This document shows, piece after piece, positions 1-11,444 of a stretch of DNA of 64,000 bases. The stretch's first letter is position 1, and every line of letters begins with the position of its first letter. The DNA is from Eupeodes corollae. Its lineage: Eukaryota; Arthropoda; Insecta; Diptera; Syrphidae. The stretch is from contig NC_079147.1 of NCBI RefSeq assembly GCF_945859685.1, positions 184,433,174 through 184,497,173 on the forward strand, given 5' to 3'. The translations under genes were made by a program, and so were the position numbers. The notes below the pieces were generated by a model, which had not been told where the DNA came from, did not search any database, and saw only the letters and a program-made list of their open reading frames with translations.

Positions 1-299
1 ATTTTTCCGAGTAATCGCTTTACTTTTCATAATAATTTTTCTTCTTTCATTATACATTATAGCCTCCCCTTTCCTCCTCTTCTTTACTGCCAGAATTCAT
101 TTACTATTTTTGTCCTTCGATACAAAAAATTGTCGCCAAAGAATGTTACCGAAACGTCACTCTTTGACAGTTAATATACATATATGTATATTTTGATCTA
201 TCAGATCATCATATAGCAACAACTTACGCTTAAGCATTTGTTGACCCCGACGTGATATATAGAACACATGCAGCCTTTGGTCAAAATCGATAACGTTCC
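1..299. other. AT-rich DNA, no feature seen
   Basis: I find no gene-like reading frame, no recognisable transposon motif and no strong repeat in this stretch. It lies upstream of the BEL/Pao debris and may contain decayed 5' parts of that element, but nothing in it can be aligned by eye to a known domain. Confidence 0.5.
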
Positions 300-1080
300 A
301 AGTGCTTCAACACTAGGTTTGGTCAAAAAGAAAGAAGGCAAGGGTACAGAGCTTCCATATGGATGAAATGAAGGTAAATGCCAAAGTTGCCCGGCAAATG
401 CCCATTACAGAGGAATTGGCACGTCTAAAGATGAATTTGACAGCGACTATACACAAAGTAGAAATAGTTCAGCGATTTATTCACCGAGATGTCAAAAGCT
501 GGTTGTCAAAAGCATTTTTTGTCTGAAGACAACCCTTACGGTTAAAGCAGAGAAGCTGATCAGGCATTTTACGTTATCAGATGACACGCACAGTGCAGTA
601 TGGCAGGTAGTCGAGGATCGATATAGCAAACTTAGGCTACTAATACAACCTGTGATTCAGAATTAAAGGTTAATGTAAGAAAAATCTCTCATGAAGAGTG
701 TAAACATAGGAAATGCCAATTGGGATCCAATTCGGATGTTCGTTTTTATCAAAAAACTCGATGTAAATACACATATGCACTTTTCTTAAGCAGCCCAAGT
801 TATTAAAGTTATTGCCTTCCTTAAGTTTCAGTCTCTAGAAGTTTTTGGTTCAAGCTAAAAATGAATACAAGCTTCATATGCTTCGGCTGCAAAGGGGCGT
901 AGAAATTGTAGAAATTAGGACAGGGCACTGTTAGAAGCACAACACACAATTTAAAATGATACACAGGAAAGGAAATAGTATGCCGAGCATTACTGGATTC
1001 CGGATTATAAGTTAATCTAATAATAGACAATCTAGCAAAGTTCAATAGGTCTAAAAGAGACCCATGAGGCACTATAGCAA
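300..1080 (+). mobile_element. BEL/Pao LTR-retrotransposon relic (gag and protease)
   Basis: Translation in shifting plus-strand frames gives three collinear blocks typical of BEL/Pao polyproteins. The first is a gag block around 530-650 containing W-Q-V-V-E-D-R-Y-S-K-L-R, which resembles the DUF1759-type region. The second is a gag block at 715-840 with N-W-D-P-I and K-K-L-D-V-N-T-H followed by F-L-K-F-Q-S-L-E. The third is CRALLDSG at 981-1004, the aspartic-protease active-site motif of this superfamily. Frameshifts and stops separate the blocks and the zinc-knuckle region is missing, so this is a dead fragment. No LTR is visible next to it. The BEL/Pao assignment is fairly firm; the exact family is unknown. 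Confidence 0.7.
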
Positions 1081-1139
1081 GTAGGATTGCTATCAAAGAA
1101 TCAGCATTGAAATAAAATGGAACATTAATTATTTCCCCG

Positions 1140-1480
1140 CAGTGCCCTGACTACACGCAATTGATTCCTGACGTTGCAGGTCAGTCCGCTAACATTTTGG
1201 CTTGTTTCTTACAGCTGAACCTAATAGATATGGGATAAGTGTGTTATCACCTCTAGGTACAGCAGACAGTCACATATCTGCAATTTCCTCACGCCGAAAA
1301 ACCCCAATTAAAATAAGAACCCCTAAGAGAAAGCCAACTGAGACGGTTTTAACGACTTCCTCAGGAACTTTATATCGCAGATATGATAACAACCATAATT
1401 CTTTGTGGAATGAGAAATTTGATTCCGAATAGGGTAAAATCTATTAAACCCATAAAAACTCATGGTTTGATTCAATCGAA
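1140..1480 (+). mobile_element. LINE-A relic, endonuclease end (part 1 of a split copy)
   Basis: The predicted peptide from 1202 (LFLTAEPNRYGISVLSPLG) aligns without gaps to residues 217-234 of the intact LINE-A protein encoded at 26631-29558. The alignment continues through a degraded S-D-H endonuclease motif to a match of N-S-W-F-D-S (intact residues 321-326) near 1458-1475. Upstream, 1140-1200 matches the P-D-V-A-G-Q-S-A-N segment in another frame. The copy has frameshifts and stops, and the catalytic S-D-H is altered to D-S-H-I. Similarity breaks off at about 1478, where a Harbinger-like sequence begins, and resumes at about 2095. Confidence 0.8.
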
Positions 1481-1965
1481 AATTAATTGAAATCACTTTT
1501 CAATTTCACGTGAAATGAAATTGCCAGTTCTTCAATTCGATCGATTTCGAAAACTTCGAAATTGCCTCCAACTGTCAGAACTGAAGTAAAATTTTTGCTG
1601 TTTTGAAGATGGATGCAATATTATTGTCAATTTTTGAGTGAACAAAATTCAAGAGAAAAAATAAAAAGACGAATTTTGCGAGACAAAAAAATCAAATATA
1701 CTGGATTTACCTAACACAATGGAAGTGTGTGAAAATTTTGTGGAATTGTAAATAAAGTAAATTCTTAATTTCCCCTCTAAGCTTTCATTATAATTTTAGA
1801 TTAAACAAAGACTGTTTTTTTTTATATATTTTAAGGGAAATAGAAACTTTTATAAAACCTTCATCGATTCGTTTAATTCAAACTTGCTGCAACCCTCCGA
1901 TTCCTAGCAGAAGGAAGCTATTAAAGATGAATTCACAGAAATAAAAAAAGTGATTTGAATTCAAG
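1481..1965. mobile_element. PIF/Harbinger-like fragment, non-autonomous
   Basis: This block interrupts the LINE-A relic. An imperfect inverted repeat is visible: TTGAAATCACTTTTCAATTTC starts at about 1487 on the left, and its reverse complement recurs in degraded form at 1936-1957 (GAAATaaAAAAAGTGATTTgAATT). Inside, the plus strand from 1612 reads M-D-A-I-L-L-S-I-F-E and then, in another frame, R-E-K-I-K-R-R-I-L-R-D, resembling the N-terminus of insect PIF/Harbinger transposases. ATTTCACGTGAAAT at 1503-1516 is a perfect 14-bp palindrome. No DDE domain remains. The class call rests on a short N-terminal resemblance plus TIR-like ends. Confidence 0.4.
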
Positions 1966-2094
1966 CAAAAATGGAACAAAACGAAAAACAGACCATCCAT
2001 TTGCATGTTCGAAAATCCAATTCAAAATAACGAATTGTGGAACACCCAAATTAACTTTCGTAAAGTGTATTCTCAATAAATGAAATGGAGAAAA

Positions 2095-3532
2095 TGGGCA
2101 TGTTAATTCGATGCTGCCAATGAGTGACATGACTCCTCCTGTACTTGAAAGCGTAAACGATTCAATGGGACGTATCTTTTGCTGGCTTAGATAGTATCCC
2201 CGCTTTGTTATGAAGAGGTGTACTTCAACTTCTTTCCGAGTGGCTGGAAAACAGCATTTATGCATTTCCCTAAAAAGGAAAAGTCTAACTGCACTAAGGT
2301 CCCTTCATTTCAAGGTCATGAAAACGCTGACTAATGGTCTCATGTTGTATCTCACCGAACAGTGAAACAAATGATTACATCGTTTTGGGAAAGTAAGATT
2401 ATTGCATTTGATATTTTAAAAGCAATTAATAGAGTTTGGCATCAAGCACTCTTTTCGAAAATGAGCACATTTGGTAGTGATGAACCTTTTCTGATGGTTA
2501 GAAACTACCTTTCGGTATGTTCAATTCAAGTCGCATTGGACGGGTTCAAATCTGATATCCACAAAAAAACGCTGGTATGCCCCAGGGCTCCGTTTTGTCT
2601 CCGACACTTTTCCATTAAATGTTCTTTGCTCTGAAACTTCTAACTCACTAAATTGTTTAGCTGATGACAGTACACTCAGCTTATCATATATTAGTTTTAA
2701 ATTCTCATCCTTGTATTGCGGATGTGGACTACCAACGGCAGCGTATGATAAACTTATTAAATTCTGATCTTGACAGCATTGTCCAATGGGAAATCAGCAA
2801 CCGTATAGAAAACTCAATGCTGTTTACTGTCACAGAAGCTTAACTCTCCCCAAATGCCACTATCTCTGGGTGGTAATTGCATCAAGGGACAAGGGGACTG
2901 AACAGTTTTCAGTTCTAGGTATGTGCCTCACAAACCATCTGTTGTGCAATGAACACATATTTGAAGTTGCCAAAAACGCTGCTAAGTGTTTAGGGTTTTT
3001 CGGACTATGCAGGAAGTTTTGTACTTCTTCTGATCGGCTATATTTTATAAAGCCTATATTCGTTCGAAACTCGAGTACAATTCCCATATCTAGGAAGGTG
3101 GTCCAATAAACCACTTGAAATTCAAAAGAGAGCTATAAAAATGAAGGTGACCGTTGTCTAACTTGAACGCAAGTATCTCTAGAGTACCGTCCAAAGGTTA
3201 CATGTCTGTCTTTATGTTATCGCTAATAAAATAGTCAAGTGTATTGCTCCCCTCAAACAATTCAACCGTGATACCCGTTCTTGTAGGAATCAGTTTACGC
3301 TTAAGCATCATTTCGGACATACTTTAAAATACAGAGATTCTTTCTTAAGCGACACTTTACGAATGTGGAACGCTTTAATAGGCTCAATATTTCCCACTCA
3401 TTACAATGTGCGGACATTCAAAACCAATGTGTATCGGTATCTTCTTTCTAATCCTATCCTCCTATCCTAAATGCCTCGATTGTGCCTAATCATTATAAGG
3501 GTATTCATATCCCCTTGAGTGCATATGAAAAG
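2095..3532 (+). mobile_element. LINE-A relic, RT and 3' end (part 2 of a split copy)
   Basis: Collinear with residues about 430-970 of the intact LINE-A protein. P-P-V-L-E-S-V-N-D-S-M-G-R-I is at 2133-2174, F-P-S-G-W-K near 2230, and the RT segment from 2362 (ESKIIAFDILKAINRVWHQA, catalytic D retained but context altered). The G-V-P-Q-G and F-A-D-D regions at 2570-2680 are frameshifted, and the C-terminal domain runs from 2900 to 3455. The 3' UTR at 3480-3532 keeps the LINE-A stem AAGGG/CCCTT (3497-3501 and 3512-3516) followed by TTGAGTGC. Numerous stops make it non-functional. Segments of the linker between residues 326 and 430 are missing or unrecognisable. Confidence 0.85.
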
Positions 3533-4624
3533 CGTAAACCACCTGATTTCACAACTTCCTCTTATATTGATGAGAAACTGTTCCCGCAATGTTTTTCTGT
3601 GTCGAATGGTTACAAAACAAGATAAAAGCTGGTTTTTGATAAAACAAAAACAAAAGTAACAGAATTTGTAAATCTTTACGGCATACTTAAGACATTCAGT
3701 ACCATAAAATCACCTTTATCCACACCAACCACAATGGTCCAATAAATACCCACAACAGCCCCTCCCAATCACAATACCTTTTTCAGAAAAACAACACATA
3801 AGGAACAACTAATAAAATATTTATGATGTGATAAACGATGTCATAAAAAGACAATCTCTCTCACTAAAAAACCAAAAAACAAAAATATCAAAAATCCACA
3901 AAAGAAACAAAATTTAATTTAAGACCATAAAAAAGGAAATAAAATTCAAACAATAGATAAATGAGGTTGGTTGTTTTATAATCAACATCATTTCGGAGAG
4001 TGGACAATATGCCATCATCTCCATCTTTCATCTTCATCAATGACATTTTGTTAAGAAACTTCATCAACGCACAAATTATACTCGTATAAAAATAGTAAAA
4101 GATATAAATTAAGAAATACTCGTATAAGACATTAGGATGGCCATCATCAGGTTCATATAATTAATGAAACGACAACATGAATTTTTGTTGTTATTGTGGT
4201 GTTGTCTGTGGCTGCTGCTGTGGCACAAGCAAAACCCACACCAGTTGTCAGATGCATTCCAAAAACAAAATAAAAAGGTTTTATGGTTCCGTGATATTAT
4301 TGGTGATGCGGAGGCGAGGCGCCTTCATTTTAACAAGCTGCCTTATTTTGTACCACCAGGAAATTAGTTTGAAGTACTATTCAAAAACCTTAAAAGAGAC
4401 AACCGCCTTTGACTTATATTTACTTTTATTGCATTTTCGGCCATCTTGTGATTTCCTTTCATTCATAAATTATTTTGACACTGACAGCTGTTTCCCGCTC
4501 GAAATGTTGATAGAAAGTCAGTATAGTTCCCTGGCGGAACGAAATAAGACGTCTTACGCTTAAACAAAGATTAGAACTATTAAGAGCTTATTTCCATAAG
4601 GGGTACATTTTATATTAAAAAGTC
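3533..4624. other. Unique AT-rich DNA, no gene seen
   Basis: No transposon motif or convincing coding region. The two overlapping small reading frames at 4164-4563 are built on TGTTG/CTGCTG low-complexity sequence and have no recognisable domain. Two TACTCGTA octamers lie at 4079-4086 and 4117-4124. Confidence 0.5.
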
Positions 4625-6704
4625 CTTTTTTGGATCTGATGATCATGTTGATGTTGTAGCCAGTACGCGTTTTCCACACCTTATGTAACATTCACAAAGA
4701 AACTTGAAGTCAACGAGATTGACCATATTGCCATCGACGCTAGACACGCTTCCAGCATAATGCATATCCGAACCTTCCGAGGATGGCTTTGGCTTTTCAG
4801 ACCCATGGTAAAACAGGTAGATTCTGGGAGAAAATGTCGTCGAAACGTCGAAAGGCTATAATCGCAAGAGATCGCCGAGGCACAAGAACCCTCTATGGAA
4901 CTTATTTGCCGCCAACATAATGTGGCAACATTGCCAAGATGCAATCAGAGAAGGCACCTCTGACGTACTGGGTTTCAAGAAGCCACCAAAAGAAAACCAA
5001 TGGTTTGATGAGGAATGTCGGCAGGCAAATGCAGCCAAACAACAGGCATCCAAAGCGGTGGCGCTGCATAGAAGGACGAGAGCTGCTCATGAGCTCTTTG
5101 AGCAGAAGAGGAGAGAGGAACACCGACTTCTTAGAAGAAAAAAGAGAGCGGATAAGAAGCGTGTGGTCGAAGATGTTGAGAAGTTCAAAAGCAGGAATGG
5201 GGTTCGAAAGTTTTGTGAGCAAGTGAAACGAAACTCACAAGTACATAAACCTCGAACCGAATTCCGGCGATAACGAACCGAATTCTATTGTCAGGGAGGA
5301 TGACTCAGTCAATAAAGACGACGAAAGCCAACAATCCCGTCTTTCCGACTTAGACGAACTCTTCAAAACAACTGGAGATAATTTGGTTAGGAGCCTGCAC
5401 CAAATTATCTGTAAGCTCTGATCAGAAGAAAGCTTACCCAATGAGTGGAACCTGAGTGTGGTTTGCCCGATACTGAAAAAAGGAAACCCTCTAAACTGCA
5501 CCAACTATAGAGGAATCAGTCTATATAACATCGCTTACAAAATTCTCTCTGCCGTAATATGTGAACGTCTAAAGCCCATCGTTAAAAACCTGATAGGTCC
5601 TTATTAGTGTTGTTTTAGACCAGAAAAGTCAGCATTCGATCAAATATTCACATTACGGCAGATCCTGGAAAAAACCGAAGAATATCAAATCGACACCCAA
5701 TATCTCTTTATCGACTTCAAGGCCGCATATGACAGCATCTACAGGGACGAATTATTTACAGCCATGTTTATATTTGGCATCCCTGCCAAATTCTTCTTTT
5801 AGTCGCTCGCTAAATATTGAAAACGCTTTGTTGTCAAAAAAGGTTTAGACAAGGTGATGCCCTATCATGCGATTTCTTTAACATCCTCCTTGAAAATATA
5901 GTACAGAGCTTTTACGTCAACACTAGAGGCACTATCTTTTAAAGCATAGTCCAATTACTCTGATGACATTGACATAATCGGAAGAACTCAGTGTAATGTC
6001 AATGGGGCTTTTGTGAGTATTGAGGCAGAGGCTACAAAAATAGGTTTAACGGTTAAAACGGTACGTCTCTGTCTAAACGTCACCATCGACAGACGTAAAT
6101 TTGAGGTAGTTTAGGACTTCGTCTAACTAGGCTCCGCTATGAATCCAGAAAATGACACCAGCACTAAGGTCAAACGAAGAATTAGTCTTGCTTATCGCTG
6201 TAACTTAGGGCTAAGAAAGCAATTGAGTAGCAAAGCACTCTCTCGAGCGACGAAAGACCATTAAAATCCTCGTGGTGCTATAAGGTGCAGAAGCATGAAA
6301 TATGATAAAATCGGAAGAAAGTACCTTAGGCCGTTAACAGAGAAAAGTCGTTCGCTTGATTTACGGTTCCGTATGTATAGAAGGTGAGTGGAGGAACGAC
6401 AATCTGTGCAGCGACGTAGACTTAGCCAGAAGCACAAAAGTCCAACGGCTAAGATTGCTGGTTCCAGTAGAGCGCATGGAAACTAATGTTCCGGCCCGGA
6501 AAGACTTCGAATCCACAGCCACAGGACAGCGCAGTAGAAGGACACTGCGGATCAGCTAGTGCTCACAAGTGGAAAGTGACCTCACCCAACGTAGAGAGCG
6601 CAACTGAAGACATCTAGCTAGGGACCGAGCTAGATGGAAAAGTTTGTACATGAGTCAATAGTTCATTCTGGACTGTAGCCCCACCTTAAGTAAGTAAGTA
6701 AATG
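4625..6704 (+). mobile_element. LINE-R copy A: RTE-like LINE relic
   Basis: An apurinic-type endonuclease remnant at 4655-4790 (A-S-T-R-F-P-H, then N-E-I-D-H-I-A-I-D-A-R-H) is followed by a lysine/arginine-rich linker readable at 4920-5273. The RT domain follows: N-Y-R-G-I-S at 5503-5520, F-I-D-F-K-A-A-Y-D-S at about 5707-5737 and the YADD box as Y-S-D-D at 5956-5967. The C-terminal part is at 6140-6640. An in-frame TAG near 5606 and several frameshifts kill it. Relative to copy B it lacks about 59 bp next to the G-A-C-G-A at about 5350. The 3' end is (TAAG)4 at 6687-6702, a short tandem tail as expected for RTE-type elements. The clade is inferred from motif style. Confidence 0.8.
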
Positions 6705-8035
6705 GCTAATATCTTAGTTGAACGCATATGTTTATTATAAATTGGATTTTGTTTGAAGGCTTTCAGGGGCATTTCTTTCAAAACGTGAGTAGTAATAAGA
6801 TCCTACCGTACGTTGTTACTTCTTTGAGGGTGACAAATGGAATTCCCATTTCGTTCTTATCAACTAACTATAAGGAACCTGTAGCCGTATTTTCTGGGAA
6901 TGGTTTAAAAACATGCGATATGTTCACCAAAAAGATCATCCACTTTTCATCTTGAGGTTTTATAAGGTTCTATTTCTGGACTTTTGTTCCATTCACAGTG
7001 TGGAAGTTAGATGAGTAGTTAAAATGCTAAGAAGAACGATTATGTAAGAAAGAAGCTTTTATAGAAAGACCGAGTTGCAACTGATACTGACCCCCGATTA
7101 AAACATGAAATTTGAATATCTAGACAGAAAACTTCGATTCATAGCATACTTCTCGAAGTTTTTAAAATAACTTTTTACGACAAGGGAACTATTGGCAAGT
7201 TATCAAAAATGTGGGTTAAAAACTGCTCCGTTTTTTCGTAAACCTAGAACGGTGAAAGTGCAAAAAACCAAATCAGTCACAACATTTTCTTTAATGATAG
7301 TTTTCTTAGTTATTTGTATATTTTATTTTTGACAACTCTGAATTCGAGGTCGACCTTTTAAAGACATGTTAAACGTTTTTTTACTTAAATACATTAATCT
7401 GTATTTTTGTTCATTGGAATTGTTTAGTATTCAATTTAACTTAATGTACATATCCCTGATTTTTTCATCACACAAGCTACAAGTACATGCATCTACACGT
7501 TCACCTCCCCTCCCCAATGGTAGATAAAATGCTTTAAGAGATTTTTAACTTTGCTTTATTTTTAATTGGTGGGTCTGTGTCGAAAGATAAAATCAGTTAC
7601 AAGTGCTTGGTAGGTAGCCCCATCTATCTGATGCAGGGAGAGACTGATGGACTCGCCCTTGCATCACCCCCTCCTTTTTTCAGCTCAATGTTTCTAGTTA
7701 CCTGACATCAAGACAAGTAGTGGCGTAAGGTCCACATCCACACCACACCACATCGACACTATACAACACTCTACATACCATGAAAAAAGAAGTACAAGCT
7801 TCGATAAGTTATATAGTTAGCATATAAATATAGGTATAGATGTATAATTGGAGCTGATAGGTCACACGTATCTCAAAATGCAACTGACTTTTTTAAATCA
7901 GAACACCATAATCGCTATCGCAGACAATCGGGGAAGCCATTACACATAGCAGCAGCAGCAGCAGTAGAAACGGACAGACAGCTCAAGAGTAGCAACCAAA
8001 AACGGCCGTCCCCATCCGTCCGTCCGTTCATCGAG
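6705..8035. other. Unique DNA with (CAG)n, no gene recognised
   Basis: A 75-codon open frame at 6728-6955 has no recognisable domain and no partner. A short (AGC)n run lies at 7948-7964. Towards the 3' end the sequence becomes richer in GC and leads into the CpG-dense island. Confidence 0.45.
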
Positions 8036-8480
8036 CCGACATACACGGACTTGGACTCGAACTCGGACACATCTCAAAGCCGACACGATGTGGTGTCGTG
8101 GTAAACACAATCTGTGTAAAAATCTGTAAAAATCAATTGAAAGCGGCTAAAAGAACCCCAACATCAGTCGACTATACGACTTCAAATTATCGATCACGAT
8201 CTTATGGATGCGAGTTCTTTTGTAAAGCGAGTATCTTTAAATTTTGTTTGTGGATCAAGTTTTTGTTGTTGTTATATTCAATCACGCTCGCGTAGAGATA
8301 ATTCGGTCAATCCTTTAGGGCGAGCAAGTGCTCACAAGATATATGATGGCTGACTGACCGACCGCGACCGTTTGCCGACGACGGACGCACGGCGGCGCGG
8401 CGTGGCGGGCTCGTCGAGCGGCGACCGTCCAGCTTCAAGTCTGGAAATTGGTTGTCTGCCTGTATGTAAGTTGAAAGTGC
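8036..8480 (+). promoter_or_regulatory. CpG-dense island, possible 5' leader exon with splice donor
   Basis: In a strongly AT-rich window this segment is unusually rich in G+C and CpG, above all 8360-8435 (CGACGACGGACGCACGGCGG is one example). The density falls off just after a good donor-like TATGTAAGTTG at about 8463-8473. The pattern resembles a non-coding first exon followed by an intron. No open frame here has a recognisable domain; the 61-codon frame at 8372-8557 looks like composition, not a gene. The reading as a host 5' leader is inference. Confidence 0.25.
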
Positions 8481-8591
8481 GTGCCATATTGTTCAAAGAC
8501 CAGGGTTGGCTATATGCCTACCTGCAGAAAACACTCGAGTTTATTGAGCTTCATTGATAAAACTAAAAACTGATCACGAATTTGTTCCAAC

Positions 8592-8625
8592 TATAAAAGT
8601 GTAGGTAATTACTTAATCAGACAAG
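8592..8625 (+). promoter_or_regulatory. Candidate TATA box and initiator
   Basis: CTATAAAAGTG (TATAAAAG at 8592-8599) is followed 25 nt later by TCAGAC at 8617-8622. The spacing of TATA to the initiator A (8619) is about 27 nt, as in insect RNA polymerase II core promoters. The sequence immediately downstream is again GC-rich (8625-8735). No coding region with a known domain follows, so function is unproven. Confidence 0.25.
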
Positions 8626-8641
8626 CGCGCAATGTTGCGCG
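8626..8641. repeat. CpG-rich perfect inverted repeat
   Basis: CGCGCAA-TG-TTGCGCG is a perfect 7-bp inverted repeat with a 2-bp centre, just downstream of the TATA-like site and inside the GC-rich block at 8625-8735. It could be a protein-binding site or chance in CpG-rich sequence. Confidence 0.35.
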
Positions 8642-8809
8642 TGTGCATGAGCTGAGCATGGCGAGCTCTGCGCTGGCTTTGCAGTAAAGCAGTGCAGAGC
8701 TGCGCGGCGGAAGCGGCGGCGAGGCGTTTGGGTTTGCCATAATTTCAATTTATCCGCGCGCAGATTTATGATGAAATATCTCTCTCTCCGGTCTTCCACT
8801 TGCACGCTT

Positions 8810-9489
8810 TTGATTTAAGATGAGGAGCTGCCAGTCCAAGGTGAAAAATGGATAATGGGTATGATGTGTTTTGATTGAATAGGCGAGACCGCAACGAAAA
8901 ATGAATCTGAATCAGAATCTGAATCTAGATTATGAATGAAAGGGAAATTTGAAAAGAAAAATTGTATTGGAACAGATTTGTTTTTTTGTTTTTTGATAAT
9001 TTTTTTAAGATTGATTGATTACAGCTGTTTTTAACTCGGAAAGTCTTGACAAAAATTTAGTATCGTACATCCCAATCTATTTATTTTACATCCCAACCTT
9101 GGGCTTAAACAAAGTTGGGAAATATTGAAAATTTATTATAAAACCCACATAACGTCCTCACTACACCAATGCTTTTTGATTGCTCTGAATTGTATATTAT
9201 TTCCGATGCCAAAAAATGAAAAGCCTTAGGTTTACCCAGGAATAAGGCTTTTCACATCCAATCCAAGTACCCAATTATGAGTTTAAGTTCGTTATACAGA
9301 TTGCCTATTTAGAAAAATCTCTCAAGGAAGCCAGATGCAAGCCAGTTAAAATGCTCAACGAGGATGATACATGATGCTATAAAGGTTTACACCCAGACTT
9401 GAAGCTATGAAACCCGAAAGAGGAAAAAAAGAAAGAAAAAGAACTCTAAACTCTAATGTCAGAAGTCAAGCAATTCATGATGCATTTCA
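8810..9489. other. No feature recognised
   Basis: AT-rich sequence with short homopolymer runs and an imperfect GAATCTGAATC-type run near 8902-8925. No transposon motif or gene was found before the LOA-like LINE remnant that begins at 9490. Confidence 0.4.
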
Positions 9490-11262
9490 TCCTAATTAAG
9501 CCATGAAATAATCACAATCGTCTTTTCAAAAGTGGTTTGCAGTGGAAAAAGTAAATCATGCGTTTTGAAATTCATCTGTCTCGATGGGAAAATAACCTTA
9601 AACCCTTTACTAAGGTTCAAAGTAGGAGTGCAGTAGTCAGTGTCTACCGAGATAATATCTGAGGGAATTAATTTCATAGTGTTGCTGTGACCATTAGGTT
9701 TTGACAACCAGCTATTTGATTCCTTCAGCCTAATAGCGCTGCAGGAAACTATGTATTTGATAAAAAGGTCGATTGGTAGAAGATCCAAAATAACGTTTAA
9801 GGCGTCCGTTGGGCAAGTACGCATGGCCCCTGTGGTGCCCACGCAAGCTGTTCTCTGAACCTTCTTTAGCTTATTAATGTTATAGGCTTTGCTAAGAGCA
9901 GGCCACCACACAATCGAACCATATGTTAAGATAGGGCGTACTACGGCTGTGTACGTAAATAAAATCATCTTCGATTGAAGTCCCCACTTTCTGCCGAAAG
10001 TTTTGCTGCAGGCGTAGAAGGCAACACAGGCCTTCTAAACCCGTACTTAAATATTTAGTTTCCAGTTTAGTTTAGGGTCGAGTATAACTCCCAAATATTT
10101 TGCACTGGAAGACAATGATAGGATTTGACCGTTGAGTAGAGGTAGCGTGAAGGGCGTTAATTTAGTTTTGGTGGTAAAGAGCAACAGTTCAGTTTTACTT
10201 TGGTTAACTCCTAGTCCACAACTCGTGGCCCAGTTGCTAACTTTCTTCAAAGCTGACTCCGTGATTTCACTAATCACAGAGGTGTACTTTTCTGACACCA
10301 ATAGCACCAAACCATCCGCGTAGGCTACCGCCTTCACTCCACATATCTCTAATTTAACGAGTATTTGTATCTATGACCAGACGCCATGGAAGAGGCAAAA
10401 GAACACCACCCTGGGGAGCCTAGAGAGGCTCGAATCTTCCTACCACTGAGCATGGAAATAATCCATTCTCGAATGAAGTCTTCTACACCGAACTTAACGA
10501 GCGATTCTTCTATGGATTCTGTAAGGACGTTGTTAAAAGCACCTTCTATGTCTAGGAAGGTGGCAAGAGTAAATTCCTTATAATGGATTGTTTGTTCTAC
10601 AGTACGCACTTCCTCATGGAGGGCAGTCTCCGTAGATTTGCCTTAAGGTTAGCATGCTGAGAGCTTTCGAGAGGTCGTGCAACTAGGATTTCTCTAATAT
10701 GGTAATCAAACAAGGTTTTAAGCACAAAAGATGTTAAGCTTATTGGTCTGAAATCCTTCGCGGATTCGTGACCTCGCTGGGCACATGTTTGAGAAGGAGA
10801 CATCCTTTGAAAATTTGTTCCAGCCATGGAGCTGCCACATCATGCAACTTTTGAAGCATAACTGGCAGTATGCCATCCATGCCTGGGGATTTATATGGAG
10901 AAAAAGTATTGATGGCCCACAAAATATTTTCTCTGGTTATAACGGAATTGACTTGCTCCATATGAGCTACGTTTAGCTCTCTGATTTCAAGAGATTCAGG
11001 GTTATCACTCTCGCAACCCGGAAAGTGCGTCTTCATCAGTAGCTCAAGAGATTCGGCTGGAGAGGCTGTCCAGGTTCTATCAGGCTTTTTTAGAAATGAA
11101 GAATTACAACGGTTCTTCGATAAAACTTTGCTGAGCCTTGCGGAGTCCTTTATGTCTTCGATTGATTGACAGTATTCTCTCCAGCCTTGTCTTTTGGCTG
11201 ACAGGGCTTGCTTGTAAATTTTAAGAGAGTCCGTATACGGTTGGTAAAACTTATGTTTATAT
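9490..11262 (-). mobile_element. LINE-O: LOA-like LINE relic
   Basis: Minus-strand pieces in several frames assemble, from high to low coordinate, in LOA-type order. First a pre-RT linker (H-F-P-G-C-E near 11020). Then the RT start with Y-K-S-P-G-M-D-G-I near 10890 and F-R-P-I-S-L-T-S-F near 10745. Then F-L-D-I-E-G-A-F-N-N near 10555, the YADD box at about 10311-10322, and post-RT Y-L-G-V-I-L-D at about 10075. Last comes a thumb region (R-P-I-L-T-Y-G-S-I-V-W-W) near 9900. The box reads Y-A-D-G: the second catalytic aspartate is replaced by glycine. The G-T-P-Q-G region is missing or shifted, and the expected RNase H domain is cut off at about 9490. It is inactive. Confidence 0.75.
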
Positions 11263-11444
11263 TAAAAGTTGAACAAATTTTGTTGATTTAATCAATATTG
11301 CTAATGTGTTTTTCATATAAATCACTTGGAGGCACGTAATTAACAATACAAAATACATTTGAAATAGGAAAAGTATAAACTCTTAAATATTAATATAATT
11401 TGAATATGTTAAACGCTTGAGTTAAGTCTGTCTGGAAAGTGAAT
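11263..11444. other. Short AT-rich spacer
   Basis: AT-rich DNA between the LOA-like relic and the next LINE fragment; no feature seen. Confidence 0.4.

Noticed and set aside
4164..4563. Two overlapping small ORFs as host genes
   Set aside because: Low-complexity TGTTG/CTGCTG composition, overlapping frames, and no recognisable domain.
6728..6955. 75-codon ORF as a gene
   Set aside because: No domain, no promoter or splice context, and the length is expected by chance in AT-rich DNA.
8372..8557. ORF across the CpG island as a protein
   Set aside because: R/G/A/S-rich translation follows from CpG composition; no domain. The island is kept only as a possible regulatory feature.
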